47,882 bases of DNA from JAFGHJ01 sp964606065 (GCA_964606065.1 CAZSEX010000013.1:1-47882); one strand, 5' to 3'; shown: positions 8,135 through 17,404, counted from the stretch's first letter. Numbers and translations: made by a program. The notes: generated from the letters alone by a model not told the origin.

Positions 8135-9100
8135 TTATTCATATTCCGAAAGTTTTTGTATCCTTTTCAGCATATTGGGATGAGTGCTCAAAGCTTCGAG
8201 TAATCTATCGGAAAAATTTAGTTCTATTTTCTTAGATTGGAAGTATTGAAGTTCGTTTACATCTATAGTTCCATTTCTGTCCAGGTCTATTTGTGCTAAT
8301 TCTCTTATTTCTTCATTTGCCCTCGAAGGATCATTAACAAAAAAGGCTTTTAATCCTTCTACGTCTTTGATAGATTGTTTGTTAGTTTTTGCGGAACCAT
8401 AAACAAGTTTGTAGAGTGCCGAGGCGAGAGCGGAAGGATGATTTCCGAGTTCCACAGAGCCTCTGTCCGCGAAATATTCCCTTATCCGTGAGGCGTAAAG
8501 GACGAGAAGATTCGTTATAAAATAGAAAACTAAAGCCGATAGACCTATAAGGGCTGTATAGGCAGCTCCTTCTCCTCTTCTTCGTCCTCCACTTCCGAAG
8601 AAAAGAAAATGCCATGCTATTCTATACATGAGCATGGGTATTACGGAAAGCAGAGTTATGGTAAGAACATCCCTGTTTACTATGTGTGTGATTTCATGTC
8701 CGAGAACAGCTTTAAGTTCATTTTTATCCAGAAGATTCAAAATACCCTGTGTTACGCATACCCTTCCGTCTCTCCGACTTCTTCCGAAAGCGAACGCGTT
8801 AGGAAGATTAACCTGTGAAATTCCCACTTTTGGTTTGGGTATTTCCGCGTTTCTCGACAATTCCTCTATCATCCTGTGTAACTCCGGATATTCAGATTCA
8901 TCCACGTATTTTACCTTCATAGACCATTCTACGATTTTAGGACCGATTAAGTATTGAATTAGCATGAAAACTAATGCCAGGATAAGATAGAAATAGAAGT
9001 TTGTTATACCCATCGCGCTACCTATTATGGTAGCAATGGCGTAAACTATACCGAACAAAACGGCTACCAGTAAAAACATTCTTAATTTTAAACCAAACAT
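8135..9100 (-). CDS. htpX: M48 membrane zinc metalloprotease HtpX with an EF-hand-like loop
   Basis: A 321-residue inner-membrane protease that degrades damaged membrane proteins. It has two N-terminal membrane segments, the zinc motif HEITH at residues 135-139, two more hydrophobic segments (about 150-205) and the EYFADR zinc-ligand region after them. Near the C-terminus, residues 272-283 form a textbook EF-hand loop (DLDRNGTIDVNE, with Asp272, Asp274, Asn276, Thr278, Asp280 and Glu283). This is followed by the usual STHPNMLKRI ending. The insert resembles a minor HtpX subgroup I associate with archaea and some anaerobes. The start has an AAGGAG site. Confidence 0.92.
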   Translation of the reverse strand: MFGLKLRMFLLVAVLFGIVYAIATIIGSAMGITNFYFYLILALVFMLIQYLIGPKIVEWSMKVKYVDESEYPELHRMIEELSRNAEIPKPKVGISQVNLPNAFAFGRSRRDGRVCVTQGILNLLDKNELKAVLGHEITHIVNRDVLTITLLSVIPMLMYRIAWHFLFFGSGGRRRGEGAAYTALIGLSALVFYFITNLLVLYASRIREYFADRGSVELGNHPSALASALYKLVYGSAKTNKQSIKDVEGLKAFFVNDPSRANEEIRELAQIDLDRNGTIDVNELQYFQSKKIELNFSDRLLEALSTHPNMLKRIQKLSEYE

Positions 9101-9127
9101 ATTTTCTCCTTCTTTTAAAATCCTATT

Positions 9128-9165
9128 ATCACACTAAGACACAAAGTACACAAAGCCACCCCTGC
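9128..9165. repeat. Degenerate intergenic repeat
   Basis: CACTAAGACACAAAGTACAC followed by AAAGCCACC. This is the minus-strand form of the TTTGTGTACTTTGTGTCTTAG type. It lies in the htpX leader, downstream of the candidate promoter. Confidence 0.55.
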
Positions 9166-9229
9166 ACAACACCTTTTTAATTGCTTTTTTTAAGTTTCTA
9201 CAGTTGAGCGAATTCTTCATTTAATGATA

Positions 9230-9257
9230 AATATAATTGTTAGTTGGTATAAATCAA
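9230..9257 (-). promoter_or_regulatory. Candidate promoter of htpX
   Basis: On the minus strand, TTGATT (9257-9252), a 16-nt spacer and TATATT (9235-9230). The start is predicted near 9223, giving an untranslated leader of about 120 nt that contains a repeat remnant. Confidence 0.5.
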
Positions 9258-9389
9258 GAGTTATCTATGTACCCAGCGCGGCAAAACCGCTACCCTTTAT
9301 CCTAATATTCACATGTAGAACCTGTAGAAAATGCATTGTTTTATTTTTGTTAATATATGGAATTTCTTAATTCCGGACAAAAAGTTTAA

Positions 9390-9449
9390 AAGTAGCGCGG
9401 GGGTTTATCCCCCGCCATTATTTGTCGGGGACAAGCCCCAACGCTACTT
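9390..9449. repeat. 60-bp double-hairpin palindromic element
   Basis: The outer arms AAGTAGCG and CGCTACTT (8 bp) enclose two hairpins. The first is GCGGGGG/CCCCCGC at 9397-9415 with a TTTAT loop, and the second is GGGG/CCCC at 9427-9439. A related fragment lies at 9273-9293 (AGCGCGGCAAAACCGCT). This pattern is a widespread repeat between genes in environmental bacteria. The rest of the 9101-9513 gap holds nothing else recognised. Confidence 0.7.
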
Positions 9450-9513
9450 AAAATATTTGTTTCTTTTAAATTTGCGTTCAGTGAGGTTTAGTCTTTTCTG
9501 TGTATTTCGTCGT

Positions 9514-11829
9514 TTAAGGTGATTCGTGGAAGCTCTTTATCCACTCCGGTCTTTCGGGTTCTTTACCCATTTCAAGCGTTTCTCTCCATTGTTCATCGTT
9601 TAATCGGTCGCTCATCGGATATTTAAATTCGTAATATGAAAGTACCGGTCCAACGGCGAGTATTATATCCTCTGAGGGTCTTTTGTAAGCCACAATTAAA
9701 TAATCTAAATAACCGGAAGCCTCTTCGAGACATTGATTTGTGTTTAAATCAGTATGGACATCCGCGATTATTGTTGTTTTTAATCCTTTCCCTTCTATAT
9801 CTCCGATCGAATTTTTTAATCTTTCGGCGAAATTACCGAGAAATCTGTTGTCGGTTTCACTCAGAGGTTCGTTTTCGACCTGTTTTTTACATATTTGATA
9901 AAGTCTTTCCAGAGTTTCGATTAAGGAAACAAATTTTCTTTCTGATTTTGGGGTTAAGGCGTTTAGATCTTTTAATCCAGCGTAAGCCATTTTCGAAGTG
10001 GTCAATATGTTTTTGTAAAATTCCGGCAGCGGTTCTAAAAGTCCTTTTGGCGATGGGGGAGGTGGAGTGTAAGAAGTCATTCCCACATGTACGGGTGTGT
10101 AACTTTGTTTCGCGTAAAGAATGGTATTGTGGCGCAATGCAGACCAGGAGGCGAGAGCCGTGTTTAGCTGTCTGTCGAGCCACGCGTCTGTCTGTTGATA
10201 AGTCTGGTATCCTTTACTTCTCTCTTGAATTAAAGTTCTAAGCGCGTACAGCCATGACCAGTAAAGATTTCGATTCCAGTCTTTTTCTGTAAGTGCTGAA
10301 AATTCTTTTCTCAGTTGATTTAACTGGTCATAGTATTTCGGATATTCATCGTCAGTATAATCTTTGATGTGTTTTCCAGCTCTTTGACTACCAAAGACAC
10401 TAAAAACATCCAGCCCTCTCGGAAATCCTCTGATTGAATAACACAGATCAGGTTGGATTCTTTCATCCGGTATGTAAACAACCGTGAATCTTTCGGGTAT
10501 TCTTTCAGGAATAGTTCCTACTGCGGGAGAAACCAGCTGGCTTAATATGTAAGAATCCGGGATATAGCGCTGTCCCATTAAGCGAAGTCCCATGGTTTTT
10601 GTAAGGATAGAATCCAATTGTTCCACGGAAGTCAATTCGTGTTTTTTTGCACTTCCGGGATCTATTCCCGCTCCTCCCGTTCCCGAAAAGATAGCGGGAG
10701 GAGTTTTCTTTGAAAGTTCTAAAAGAAATTGCGCGTATTTTTTCTCATTTTCCAGTTCCTTTACTGTGAATTCGTGTGCGAAAACTTCCCTTAAAGATTT
10801 CATGTAATCATAAATGGTCAAATCGTCGGAAAAACCGGAGTAAAATGCGGAGACCGCGTAAATTTTATCCCATACCTCGGTTACACTTCTTCCGTCGTTT
10901 AGTTTTAACTTACCTGAATTGATTGAAATCAAAGAAGCCTGTAAGGTTTGAATTTTTGCCGTTTTTCTGTCGGTTAGAGCTTTCGCCGGGGGACTAACGG
11001 GTCCGAATTTCTCGTGCCCTTTCATAAGAAAAGTCATTCGTCCGTACCACATCATTCCCCTGAAGTATTTTTTTAGCTCTTCACTTCTTGTGTAATGACC
11101 TCTCGGTTTATATTGAGTGTAATCTTCGGGTATTCTGAATAGAGCGTTTTTTCTCGCAATAGAATAATCCGGTAACCCTGAGTGTTTCTCAATGTTATCT
11201 GTTTCCCATTCAACCCATTTTTTAACATAATCCGGAGGTAAGGATTCGGGGTTCAGTAATTTCATCGCTACCGAAAAATAAGCGACGTTTCTCTTTGCCG
11301 CTTCTTTCGATTCCCCTTCATATTTATTATAATCGGCTTTTGATGCTTCCAGGAATTTTTCCGTGACTTTCAAAATATCGGGATAAAAACTCTCCTCTTC
11401 TATTTCTTTTAATGTTTCATCGAAGAGGATATGAAAAAGATGAAGAGGAGTGTCTGCCGTTACGTAAATCGGAATATTTTTATCGAGTATTCTTTTGTAA
11501 AATGTTGTTAAATTATCTGTATTTCCTCTTTTTATTACCACAAAACCGTTTTTCTTCAGTATTTTTTTTTGTTCTTCTCTTTTAAGATATTCCTCCGCGA
11601 CCGATGAGAAATTGGCAATTTCATCGATGTTGAGAGGAAGTGAATAAGAAGGCATGTCGATTTTAAAACTTCCTTCGATGGGTTCATAATATTTTAGAAA
11701 CGTGACGCTCAAGTTTGGGTGGGATTCAGGAAGAATTGTTTCATGATTTGAAGAGGCGCAGTTTGAAAAAACCAATAAAAAATTGAATGATAGAAGAAAT
11801 TTAAAAAAATTACTTTTTGAAAATCGCAT
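9514..11829 (-). CDS. DUF3160-family lipoprotein
   Basis: A 771-residue lipoprotein with a signal ending in FLLVFSNC (Cys24). The body matches the DUF3160 family, with NGFVVIKRG near the start of the domain, then PIYVTADTPLHLFHILFDE, the ALRTLIQER region and the late TTIIADVHTD segment. The function of DUF3160 is not known. The ATG at 11829 is chosen because AAAGGAG precedes it; an in-frame start at 11850 lacks such a site. It lies downstream of the secreted sorting-domain gene in the same direction, separated by a hairpin at 11853-11879. Confidence 0.85.
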   Translation of the reverse strand: MRFSKSNFFKFLLSFNFLLVFSNCASSNHETILPESHPNLSVTFLKYYEPIEGSFKIDMPSYSLPLNIDEIANFSSVAEEYLKREEQKKILKKNGFVVIKRGNTDNLTTFYKRILDKNIPIYVTADTPLHLFHILFDETLKEIEEESFYPDILKVTEKFLEASKADYNKYEGESKEAAKRNVAYFSVAMKLLNPESLPPDYVKKWVEWETDNIEKHSGLPDYSIARKNALFRIPEDYTQYKPRGHYTRSEELKKYFRGMMWYGRMTFLMKGHEKFGPVSPPAKALTDRKTAKIQTLQASLISINSGKLKLNDGRSVTEVWDKIYAVSAFYSGFSDDLTIYDYMKSLREVFAHEFTVKELENEKKYAQFLLELSKKTPPAIFSGTGGAGIDPGSAKKHELTSVEQLDSILTKTMGLRLMGQRYIPDSYILSQLVSPAVGTIPERIPERFTVVYIPDERIQPDLCYSIRGFPRGLDVFSVFGSQRAGKHIKDYTDDEYPKYYDQLNQLRKEFSALTEKDWNRNLYWSWLYALRTLIQERSKGYQTYQQTDAWLDRQLNTALASWSALRHNTILYAKQSYTPVHVGMTSYTPPPPSPKGLLEPLPEFYKNILTTSKMAYAGLKDLNALTPKSERKFVSLIETLERLYQICKKQVENEPLSETDNRFLGNFAERLKNSIGDIEGKGLKTTIIADVHTDLNTNQCLEEASGYLDYLIVAYKRPSEDIILAVGPVLSYYEFKYPMSDRLNDEQWRETLEMGKEPERPEWIKSFHESP

Positions 11830-11852
11830 AATTTTCTCCTTTAACGACAAGA

Positions 11853-11879
11853 AGCAGGAAAAGTAGGTGCTTTCCTGCT
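11853..11879 (-). terminator. Hairpin between the secreted-protein gene and the DUF3160 gene
   Basis: A perfect 9-bp stem (AGCAGGAAA and TTTCCTGCT) with a 9-nt loop, 28 nt after the stop of the upstream minus-strand gene. The T-tract after it is weak, so it may be a partial terminator or an RNA-stability element. No separate promoter for the DUF3160 gene was seen. Confidence 0.4.
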
Positions 11880-11906
11880 CCTCGTAGGATTTAAAGATTA
11901 TTATTG

Positions 11907-13391
11907 TTATTTAATAACGCTCAACTTGAAAGTTCCTTCTTGACCTTCGATTTTACCGAAAAAGATTCCCGTAACGAGATCTCTGGTTTCCAGTTTATAA
12001 CTTGCTGTTCTGCCTGTAAGGCTTTTTTGTGGTAAAGCTTTTACTACTTTGCCGGTGACATCGTATATTGTAAGTTTGGCGTTTTTCTTGATAACTCCCG
12101 AGATTTCGAGTACGGTAGAAGCGGTAATGATAGGCGGAGATGCTCTCAAAGGTGTGATTTCTTTTTCCTCTATACCGGAAAGAACTACATAGAAATTTAC
12201 ACCCGTTGAGCCGGGCGCTGCAATTTTGTCTCCTCCGTATGTAACCCAATTATAATTAGATAAACCGACATAGTAATTATCCGGATGAGATGAAACATTT
12301 ATTTTATAATAGCCCGTGGAATAGGTTCCGGCACCTGGAGCCGAACCTGTTGAATCCGAGTTCGCCCATACTTCCACTTCGTCTGTTGGAGTTCCGTCTA
12401 CAAAGACAGTTCCGGCTATCGCCGAATTACAGGAGAAAAGGGTGAAAGGAGGACTGTCGAGTGTGTCTGTAGGGGGACCGAGATTTATAGTATCGTGGAC
12501 TTCCGGAGTCATAAAATAGGGATGTTCCTGAGAAATATTGACTGTCCAGGCATTGGAATCCTCTCCAAAACCGCCTGAGCGCAGGTGTAGTATTCCGGAA
12601 CCTCCTATAGCGAAGCCCATTTTATTACCGGAACGACGACCCCTCGTTAAGTCTACGAAAGAACCATTAAACTGGAGAGTTATGGGTTCCGTATGAGGAC
12701 CTCCACCTTCGTTTATAAAGTGTCCCCTGACTGCCACCCCGTCCGTTGGGATTAATGAATCATTTAGAATCGCAGAACCACCGATCAGAACGGAATCATC
12801 AGATAAAGTACCCAGTGCATACCAGAGGGCATCTTCAGTAACATGAGTTGATATCTTGAAATATCTTCCACTTAAAGAGTCGGGAATATTGATTGAATAA
12901 TTACCGCTTGTGTCTGTTATATCATTGATAAGTTCAGATTCATCAGGTAGAAGAATAGCTCCTACTATTATACCGGCGCTATCAGGTTCTATCTGACCGT
13001 TGAGATTTAAAGAACTGCTGATAGGTTGTACGTGCAAAATTATTTGATCTGAACCTCCGGCGTCCTCGGCTGTGATTATAAAATTTCCCGTGGTAGGAAA
13101 AAATTCAGTTTTAAATGAGATGTCACCGTCCTTTGTTTCGTCGTCGTCGCTCCAGCTGCCATCCATTAGATAGCTATATCCAATAACAGGGTCCTCTGGG
13201 TCGATTACTCCGTTGCTGTCAATATCTATTCTAATCGCGGCCTCAGCTATGCTATCTCCACCTTCAAAGATGCCAGACACCGTTATGCTGTCACCAATCG
13301 TGATTGTGGCAACAGAATCTCCATTTATCAATAATCCTGTCATACCAAAAAGCGAGAAAGACATAAACAAAACTAAAACAATTTTACGCAT
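11907..13391 (-). CDS. Secreted protein with C-terminal sorting-type tail
   Basis: A 494-residue secreted protein with a signal peptide (RKIVLVLFMSFSLFGMTG). It has several immunoglobulin-like or carboxypeptidase-regulatory-like beta segments (GQIEPDSAGIIVGAILLPDE, GNYSINIPDS, then IAGTVFVDGTPTDEVEVWAN). The last about 75 residues look like a T9SS-type sorting domain: LTIYDVTGKVVKALP, then TRDLVTGIFFGKIEGQEG and a final FKLSVIK. In Bacteroidota such tails direct secretion through the type IX system. Whether this organism has that system is not visible here. The start is supported by AGGAGG and by the promoter at 13419-13446. Confidence 0.75.
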   Translation of the reverse strand: MRKIVLVLFMSFSLFGMTGLLINGDSVATITIGDSITVSGIFEGGDSIAEAAIRIDIDSNGVIDPEDPVIGYSYLMDGSWSDDDETKDGDISFKTEFFPTTGNFIITAEDAGGSDQIILHVQPISSSLNLNGQIEPDSAGIIVGAILLPDESELINDITDTSGNYSINIPDSLSGRYFKISTHVTEDALWYALGTLSDDSVLIGGSAILNDSLIPTDGVAVRGHFINEGGGPHTEPITLQFNGSFVDLTRGRRSGNKMGFAIGGSGILHLRSGGFGEDSNAWTVNISQEHPYFMTPEVHDTINLGPPTDTLDSPPFTLFSCNSAIAGTVFVDGTPTDEVEVWANSDSTGSAPGAGTYSTGYYKINVSSHPDNYYVGLSNYNWVTYGGDKIAAPGSTGVNFYVVLSGIEEKEITPLRASPPIITASTVLEISGVIKKNAKLTIYDVTGKVVKALPQKSLTGRTASYKLETRDLVTGIFFGKIEGQEGTFKLSVIK

Positions 13392-13418
13392 AACGCCTCC
13401 TGATTATTTTATATCATT

Positions 13419-13446
13419 AATTTATAAATATTACTGATGATGTCAA
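13419..13446 (-). promoter_or_regulatory. Promoter of the secreted sorting-domain gene
   Basis: On the minus strand, TTGACA (13446-13441), a 16-nt spacer and TAAATT (13424-13419). The start is near 13412, which leaves an untranslated leader of about 20 nt with a good AGGAGG site. Confidence 0.5.
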
Positions 13447-13544
13447 GGGTGTCCTTCAGAAATTTTATTATTATAAATTAGGATTTAGGAAAAAACAATT
13501 AAAAAATTGTTTTCGTTTGGAGGGTATATCTGGAAGTTACGGAC

Positions 13545-13573
13545 TTGACTAAAAATTGAAAACAACTTATTAT
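13545..13573 (+). promoter_or_regulatory. Promoter of the Gly-x-Asp-x-Tyr repeat gene
   Basis: TTGACT (13545-13550), a 17-nt spacer and TATTAT (13568-13573). The predicted start is near 13580. This rules out the earliest in-frame start at 13556 and supports ATG 13628. Confidence 0.5.
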
Positions 13574-13627
13574 AGAAGCTGGCGGAGAGTTTGTTTTATC
13601 AGCGCTTTTTTGGTAGAAGGGGGAGAT

Positions 13628-16300
13628 ATGATTATACTATTAACTTTTTTTTACATACCATACGCGGAGATAGACAGCGCTCTATCTTGTTTAAATTTAG
13701 ATAGAGAGACAATCGAGTTTGCCCGTTTGGAATGGTCGGAAGTTTCTCTTGTTTTACCCGTGATAAGGAATTTGATGAGTTCTCCGTTGGGAGGAGAGAA
13801 ATATGTTAGAAAAGTAAAAAAAGCGCTGGACGAATCCGATACTTTTTTAATAAAAATGCTTTCAGAAGATCTTGAAATCGATGTTGAAATTCCAGAGGTG
13901 AATATCCTTTCGATAGATAGTCTGGTTACTTTTATAAATATGGCGGGGAAATTGAGCCGCGATGCTTTTTCCGATTTAACTGATAGGGAAGAACTCATTT
14001 TGCTGTCGAGCCTACCGGGAAGATGGGAAAGCGAAGATTTCCCCGAAGATGATTGGTTGAAAACGGTTTTGCTCGATAAATACAAAATTCCTTTCGATAC
14101 CACGGGCATTACTGAAGATACTGTTATGAATATAATTCAAAAAGTAAAATACGAGAAATTAGTCGAGTCGGGGCTGATTCTGGTTCTAATGGCGGAAAAG
14201 GTTTCCGTATTGGTTGATAAAATACAGGATTCCGAACTGCCCATAAGTTTTGAAACAGAATTCGGTAAACTGGTTATAGGTACAAGAGGCGATGACAGAT
14301 ACGAAAACGTGCCTTTTGTAGTAGATCCGGGAGGTGATGATAAATATATAAATTGCGGAGGTTCGATCGGTTTGTTCGATTCTTCTAAAGGAATAAGCTT
14401 TATTGTCGATTTGGAAGGTGACGATGTTTATAACTCAAAGGAAATCGTTTCCTTCGCTTCGGGCCTCTTTGGCGTGGGTCTGGTATTTGATTTAGGAGGA
14501 GACGATGTTTATCGTTCAAGGCATTATTCACTCGGGTGTGGCTATCTGGGTTTCGGGTACCTTAAAGATTTTCGAGGAAATGATGTTTATAAAGGGGGTA
14601 TTTTTTCTCTCGGCGCGGGTAATTTCGGAATCGGAATTTTATCCGACCTTGCAGGGGATGATTTTTACTCTACCGAATGTTTTGGAGAGGGTTTCGGCAG
14701 CACTAAAGGATTTGGTATTTTATCCGATATGGGCGGAAACGATATTTATTACGCGGGAGGAAAGTATTTCGACACACCTTTAAATCCTTATTCTTATAGT
14801 TCAATGTCCCAGGGTTTCGGAATGGGTATTAAACCGGATTTCGGAGGAGGAATTGGTTTTCTTTACGATAAAAGCGGTAACGATTTTTATAACGCCGATG
14901 TTTACGCCCAGGGTTCAAGTTACTGGTGTTCTGCCGGTTTCCTTATCGATGAGAGTGGACAGGATAGATATATCGCCACGGAATACGCTCAGGGCGCGGG
15001 GATTCATCTTTCGTACGGCTTTCTGACGGATTTAGAAGGAGATGACCATTATTTTTCTTCTATGGGTCCTTCTCAGGGTGAAGGACATGATCTCGCCTGC
15101 GGTATTTTAATCGATTCTTCGGGTAATGATTGGTATTCGGTCTCAGGCGGACTCGGTGTAGGGCTTACCAATTCTTTTGGATTATTCGCGGATCTTTCAG
15201 GAAGTGATGTTTATAATATTACAGAAGAACTTGGTATAGGCGATGCAAATTGCGCGAGAGGTTTCTCCGGGATTGGTATATTCCTCGACCTTGCCGGTAA
15301 AGATTATTATCCGGATACGAGGGGATATGACGACAGTTACTGGATTAACGGAGATTATGGTATTGGTTTTGACAAGAATAGCGGCGTGGTTGAAGAGATA
15401 GTTCAAAGAGAAATTCCTGATTTCTCTGGTATGCTTACATGCGAAATCTTTGAAATCGCTTCCGAATGGGAAGTCGGAGATAATGGAAACAGGGTCAAAG
15501 AAGCGAGAGCGGAACTTTCAAAAAGAGAGGAAGAATCTCTCGATTATATTTTTAAAAATAAAATCGGTACAAAAGAAGGTTTGGAATTCCGTGCTATAGA
15601 AAAAACGCTTAAAGGAATGGAAGACTCATTACTAATTGAAAAATATTTAAGCACTAATGTTAACCATCCGAGCGAGCGGGCAAGAAAAAATACATTTGTG
15701 CTTATAGGGGAACTGGAGGTAAAATCTCTTGCCGATTCTCTCGTTTCGATTCTCGAAAGAGAGGTTTCAGAGCCATTCAGGAGAGCGATAGTTTACGCGA
15801 TGGGTAAGCTTAAGGAAAGAAGGGCTGTTAATAAAATAAGTTCATTTTTAGATGAGGATGAGCCGTTAAGGCTTGTCTCAATTAAAGCATTAGGAGAGAT
15901 AGGCGATACGAGCGTAATAAACCTTTTAATCGAAGAGATTAACGATAATTCAGTTACAGTAAGGTCCGCGGCTATGAATTCTCTTGCCGGATTCGATACT
16001 CTTTTTATCCCTTATTTTGAGAAGAAGATCAAAAAGGGTTTTCCTACCGAATTGCTGCTTGTCGTAGCAAAAGCTGTGAGAAAGGACAGTTCAGATTACA
16101 GGAACAGGGTTAAAGATATTCTATTTAAATATATCGAAGATTCGAACCGGGAGAAAAGAGAATACGCGGTAAGAGGTCTCATTCTACTCGGTGGGGAAGA
16201 TGTCGAGGAAAAGTTTAAGGAAATTATCGATTCCGAGGAAAGTGCTATTGTGAAGGGGATTATTAGAAGATATTTGGATGGACTACCACGAGGGAACTGA
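13628..16300 (+). CDS. Large protein with 13 G-x-D-x-Y repeats and a C-terminal HEAT-repeat domain
   Basis: An 890-residue protein of unknown function. Residues 1-220 are mainly helical, after a short hydrophobic start (IILLTFFYIP). Residues about 221-561 carry 13 copies of G-[DNQSK]-D-x-Y, each preceded by a short hydrophobic strand such as FIVDLEGDDVY or GILSDLAGDDFY and separated by glycine-rich turns (SLGAGNFGIG type). This looks like a beta-solenoid, possibly calcium-binding through the Asp pairs. Residues about 670-880 are HEAT repeats (AIVYAMGKLKERRAV, SIKALGEIGDTSVINLL). The start is set by GGGGGGAGAT just before the ATG and by the promoter. I know similar repeats from uncharacterised proteins but cannot name the family. 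Confidence 0.8.
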   Translation: MIILLTFFYIPYAEIDSALSCLNLDRETIEFARLEWSEVSLVLPVIRNLMSSPLGGEKYVRKVKKALDESDTFLIKMLSEDLEIDVEIPEVNILSIDSLVTFINMAGKLSRDAFSDLTDREELILLSSLPGRWESEDFPEDDWLKTVLLDKYKIPFDTTGITEDTVMNIIQKVKYEKLVESGLILVLMAEKVSVLVDKIQDSELPISFETEFGKLVIGTRGDDRYENVPFVVDPGGDDKYINCGGSIGLFDSSKGISFIVDLEGDDVYNSKEIVSFASGLFGVGLVFDLGGDDVYRSRHYSLGCGYLGFGYLKDFRGNDVYKGGIFSLGAGNFGIGILSDLAGDDFYSTECFGEGFGSTKGFGILSDMGGNDIYYAGGKYFDTPLNPYSYSSMSQGFGMGIKPDFGGGIGFLYDKSGNDFYNADVYAQGSSYWCSAGFLIDESGQDRYIATEYAQGAGIHLSYGFLTDLEGDDHYFSSMGPSQGEGHDLACGILIDSSGNDWYSVSGGLGVGLTNSFGLFADLSGSDVYNITEELGIGDANCARGFSGIGIFLDLAGKDYYPDTRGYDDSYWINGDYGIGFDKNSGVVEEIVQREIPDFSGMLTCEIFEIASEWEVGDNGNRVKEARAELSKREEESLDYIFKNKIGTKEGLEFRAIEKTLKGMEDSLLIEKYLSTNVNHPSERARKNTFVLIGELEVKSLADSLVSILEREVSEPFRRAIVYAMGKLKERRAVNKISSFLDEDEPLRLVSIKALGEIGDTSVINLLIEEINDNSVTVRSAAMNSLAGFDTLFIPYFEKKIKKGFPTELLLVVAKAVRKDSSDYRNRVKDILFKYIEDSNREKREYAVRGLILLGGEDVEEKFKEIIDSEESAIVKGIIRRYLDGLPRGN

Positions 16301-16370
16301 GTTAATTGTAAATGTTGAATCTTTAATGTTTAATTGAAAACTCAAAATTTAAGATACTTGAATAAGGTCC

Positions 16371-16398
16371 TTGACTACAAATCATAAGTTTTTATTTT
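16371..16398 (+). promoter_or_regulatory. Promoter of the methyltransferase gene at 16409
   Basis: TTGACT (16371-16376), a 16-nt spacer and TATTTT (16393-16398). The predicted start near 16405 lies only about 4 nt before the ATG. There is no ribosome-binding site, so the message is probably leaderless or nearly so. Confidence 0.5.
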
Positions 16399-16408
16399 AA
16401 ATGTAAAT

Positions 16409-17089
16409 ATGAAGAGCGATTACAGATTTGCGATTAAAACAAGTTTCCAGATATTAATTATGTTTACTATCCTATTGTTGTTGCTTTTGCTTGTTGCGGG
16501 TTCATTGAAGTATTGGGAAGCTTGGGCTTATTGTATTTTGTTATTTTTTATGATGTTTTCAAGTTTTATATATTTTTTAAAAAAAGACTTAGCATTTCTT
16601 AAAAGTAGAGTTTTAAAAAGAAAAGAAGAGATTGAAACACAGAAATCCTTACAGAGCGTATTTTCCGTATTGGTCGTAATCGGATTTGTTATCCCGGGGT
16701 TAGATTACCGTTTCGATTTATCTCACGTTCCTTTGTATCTCGTTATAGTGGCTGATTTATCTATACTGGTTGGTTTTTTATTAATATTCAGAGTATCGCA
16801 GGAAAACAGTTACGCGTCGGCAATTATAGAGACAAGAGAAAATCAAAAAATAATCGATACGGGACCGTATAAGATAGTTCGACATCCGATGTATGTCGGG
16901 GATATAGTTATATTATTATCCACGCCTATCGCACTTGGTTCTTTTTGGTCGGTGATCCCGTTTCTTAGCGTGCCTTTGTTTTTTGTTTTAAGAATAAAAG
17001 GAGAAGAAGAATATTTGAAAAAGAATTTGCCCGGTTATGATGAATACTGTCGCAGAACAAAATACCGTTTAATACCATATGTATGGTAA
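16409..17089 (+). CDS. Isoprenylcysteine carboxyl methyltransferase-like membrane protein
   Basis: A 226-residue integral membrane protein. Residues about 12-52 form two hydrophobic segments, with further ones at about 78-100, 105-128 and 170-192. The C-terminal half shows the ICMT/PEMT-type signature IIDTGPYKIVRHPMYVG, and the region GEEEYLKKNLPGYDEYCRRT that typically follows it. Such enzymes use S-adenosylmethionine to methylate a lipid or a small membrane substrate; the bacterial substrate is unknown. The gene stands alone between the HEAT-repeat gene and a stretch of gene debris. Confidence 0.85.
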   Translation: MKSDYRFAIKTSFQILIMFTILLLLLLLVAGSLKYWEAWAYCILLFFMMFSSFIYFLKKDLAFLKSRVLKRKEEIETQKSLQSVFSVLVVIGFVIPGLDYRFDLSHVPLYLVIVADLSILVGFLLIFRVSQENSYASAIIETRENQKIIDTGPYKIVRHPMYVGDIVILLSTPIALGSFWSVIPFLSVPLFFVLRIKGEEEYLKKNLPGYDEYCRRTKYRLIPYVW

Positions 17090-17132
17090 AAGATTTTCCA
17101 TAGTATTATTTTTTAATATGAAAGAGGTTCTC

Positions 17133-17372
17133 ATGAGAAAAAGTTTAATAGTTTCTACAATGGCGTTAATTTGTATTACAATTAATCTGGTGGCGCAATT
17201 GTTTCCCCATGAAGCGGTGAATGCTATGGCAGAGGGTATTAATATGGGAAATACCCTCGATCTCCCCGGTGGAGAAGGTTCGTGGAATAATCCGTCAGCT
17301 GAAGAATATTATTTCATTGTGAATTCCGAGGTATTAAGTTATTATTTCTTTTTTATAGCCAATCACTTGTAA
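17133..17372 (+). pseudogene. Truncated GH5-type cellulase (N-terminal remnant)
   Basis: After a signal peptide (RKSLIVSTMALICITINLVA) and an AGAGG site, the frame encodes EGINMGNTLDLPGGEGSWNN then PSAEEYYF. This matches the start of GH5 endoglucanases (typical GWNLGNTLDAPxGEGSWGNP). The similarity stops at about 17311 and the frame runs into unrelated residues and a stop at 17372. The catalytic glutamates are absent, so the product cannot be active. It is a broken gene, not a short protein family. Confidence 0.7.
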
Positions 17373-17404
17373 ATCATTTGATAAACTGGCGAAATTTAAA
17401 CCTG

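Noticed and set aside
9331..9522. A 63-codon plus-strand ORF
   Set aside because: It runs through the double-hairpin element and has no ribosome-binding site or protein-like features.
9636..10241. A 201-codon ORF antisense to the DUF3160 gene
   Set aside because: It is entirely antisense to a well-supported gene and shows no domain.
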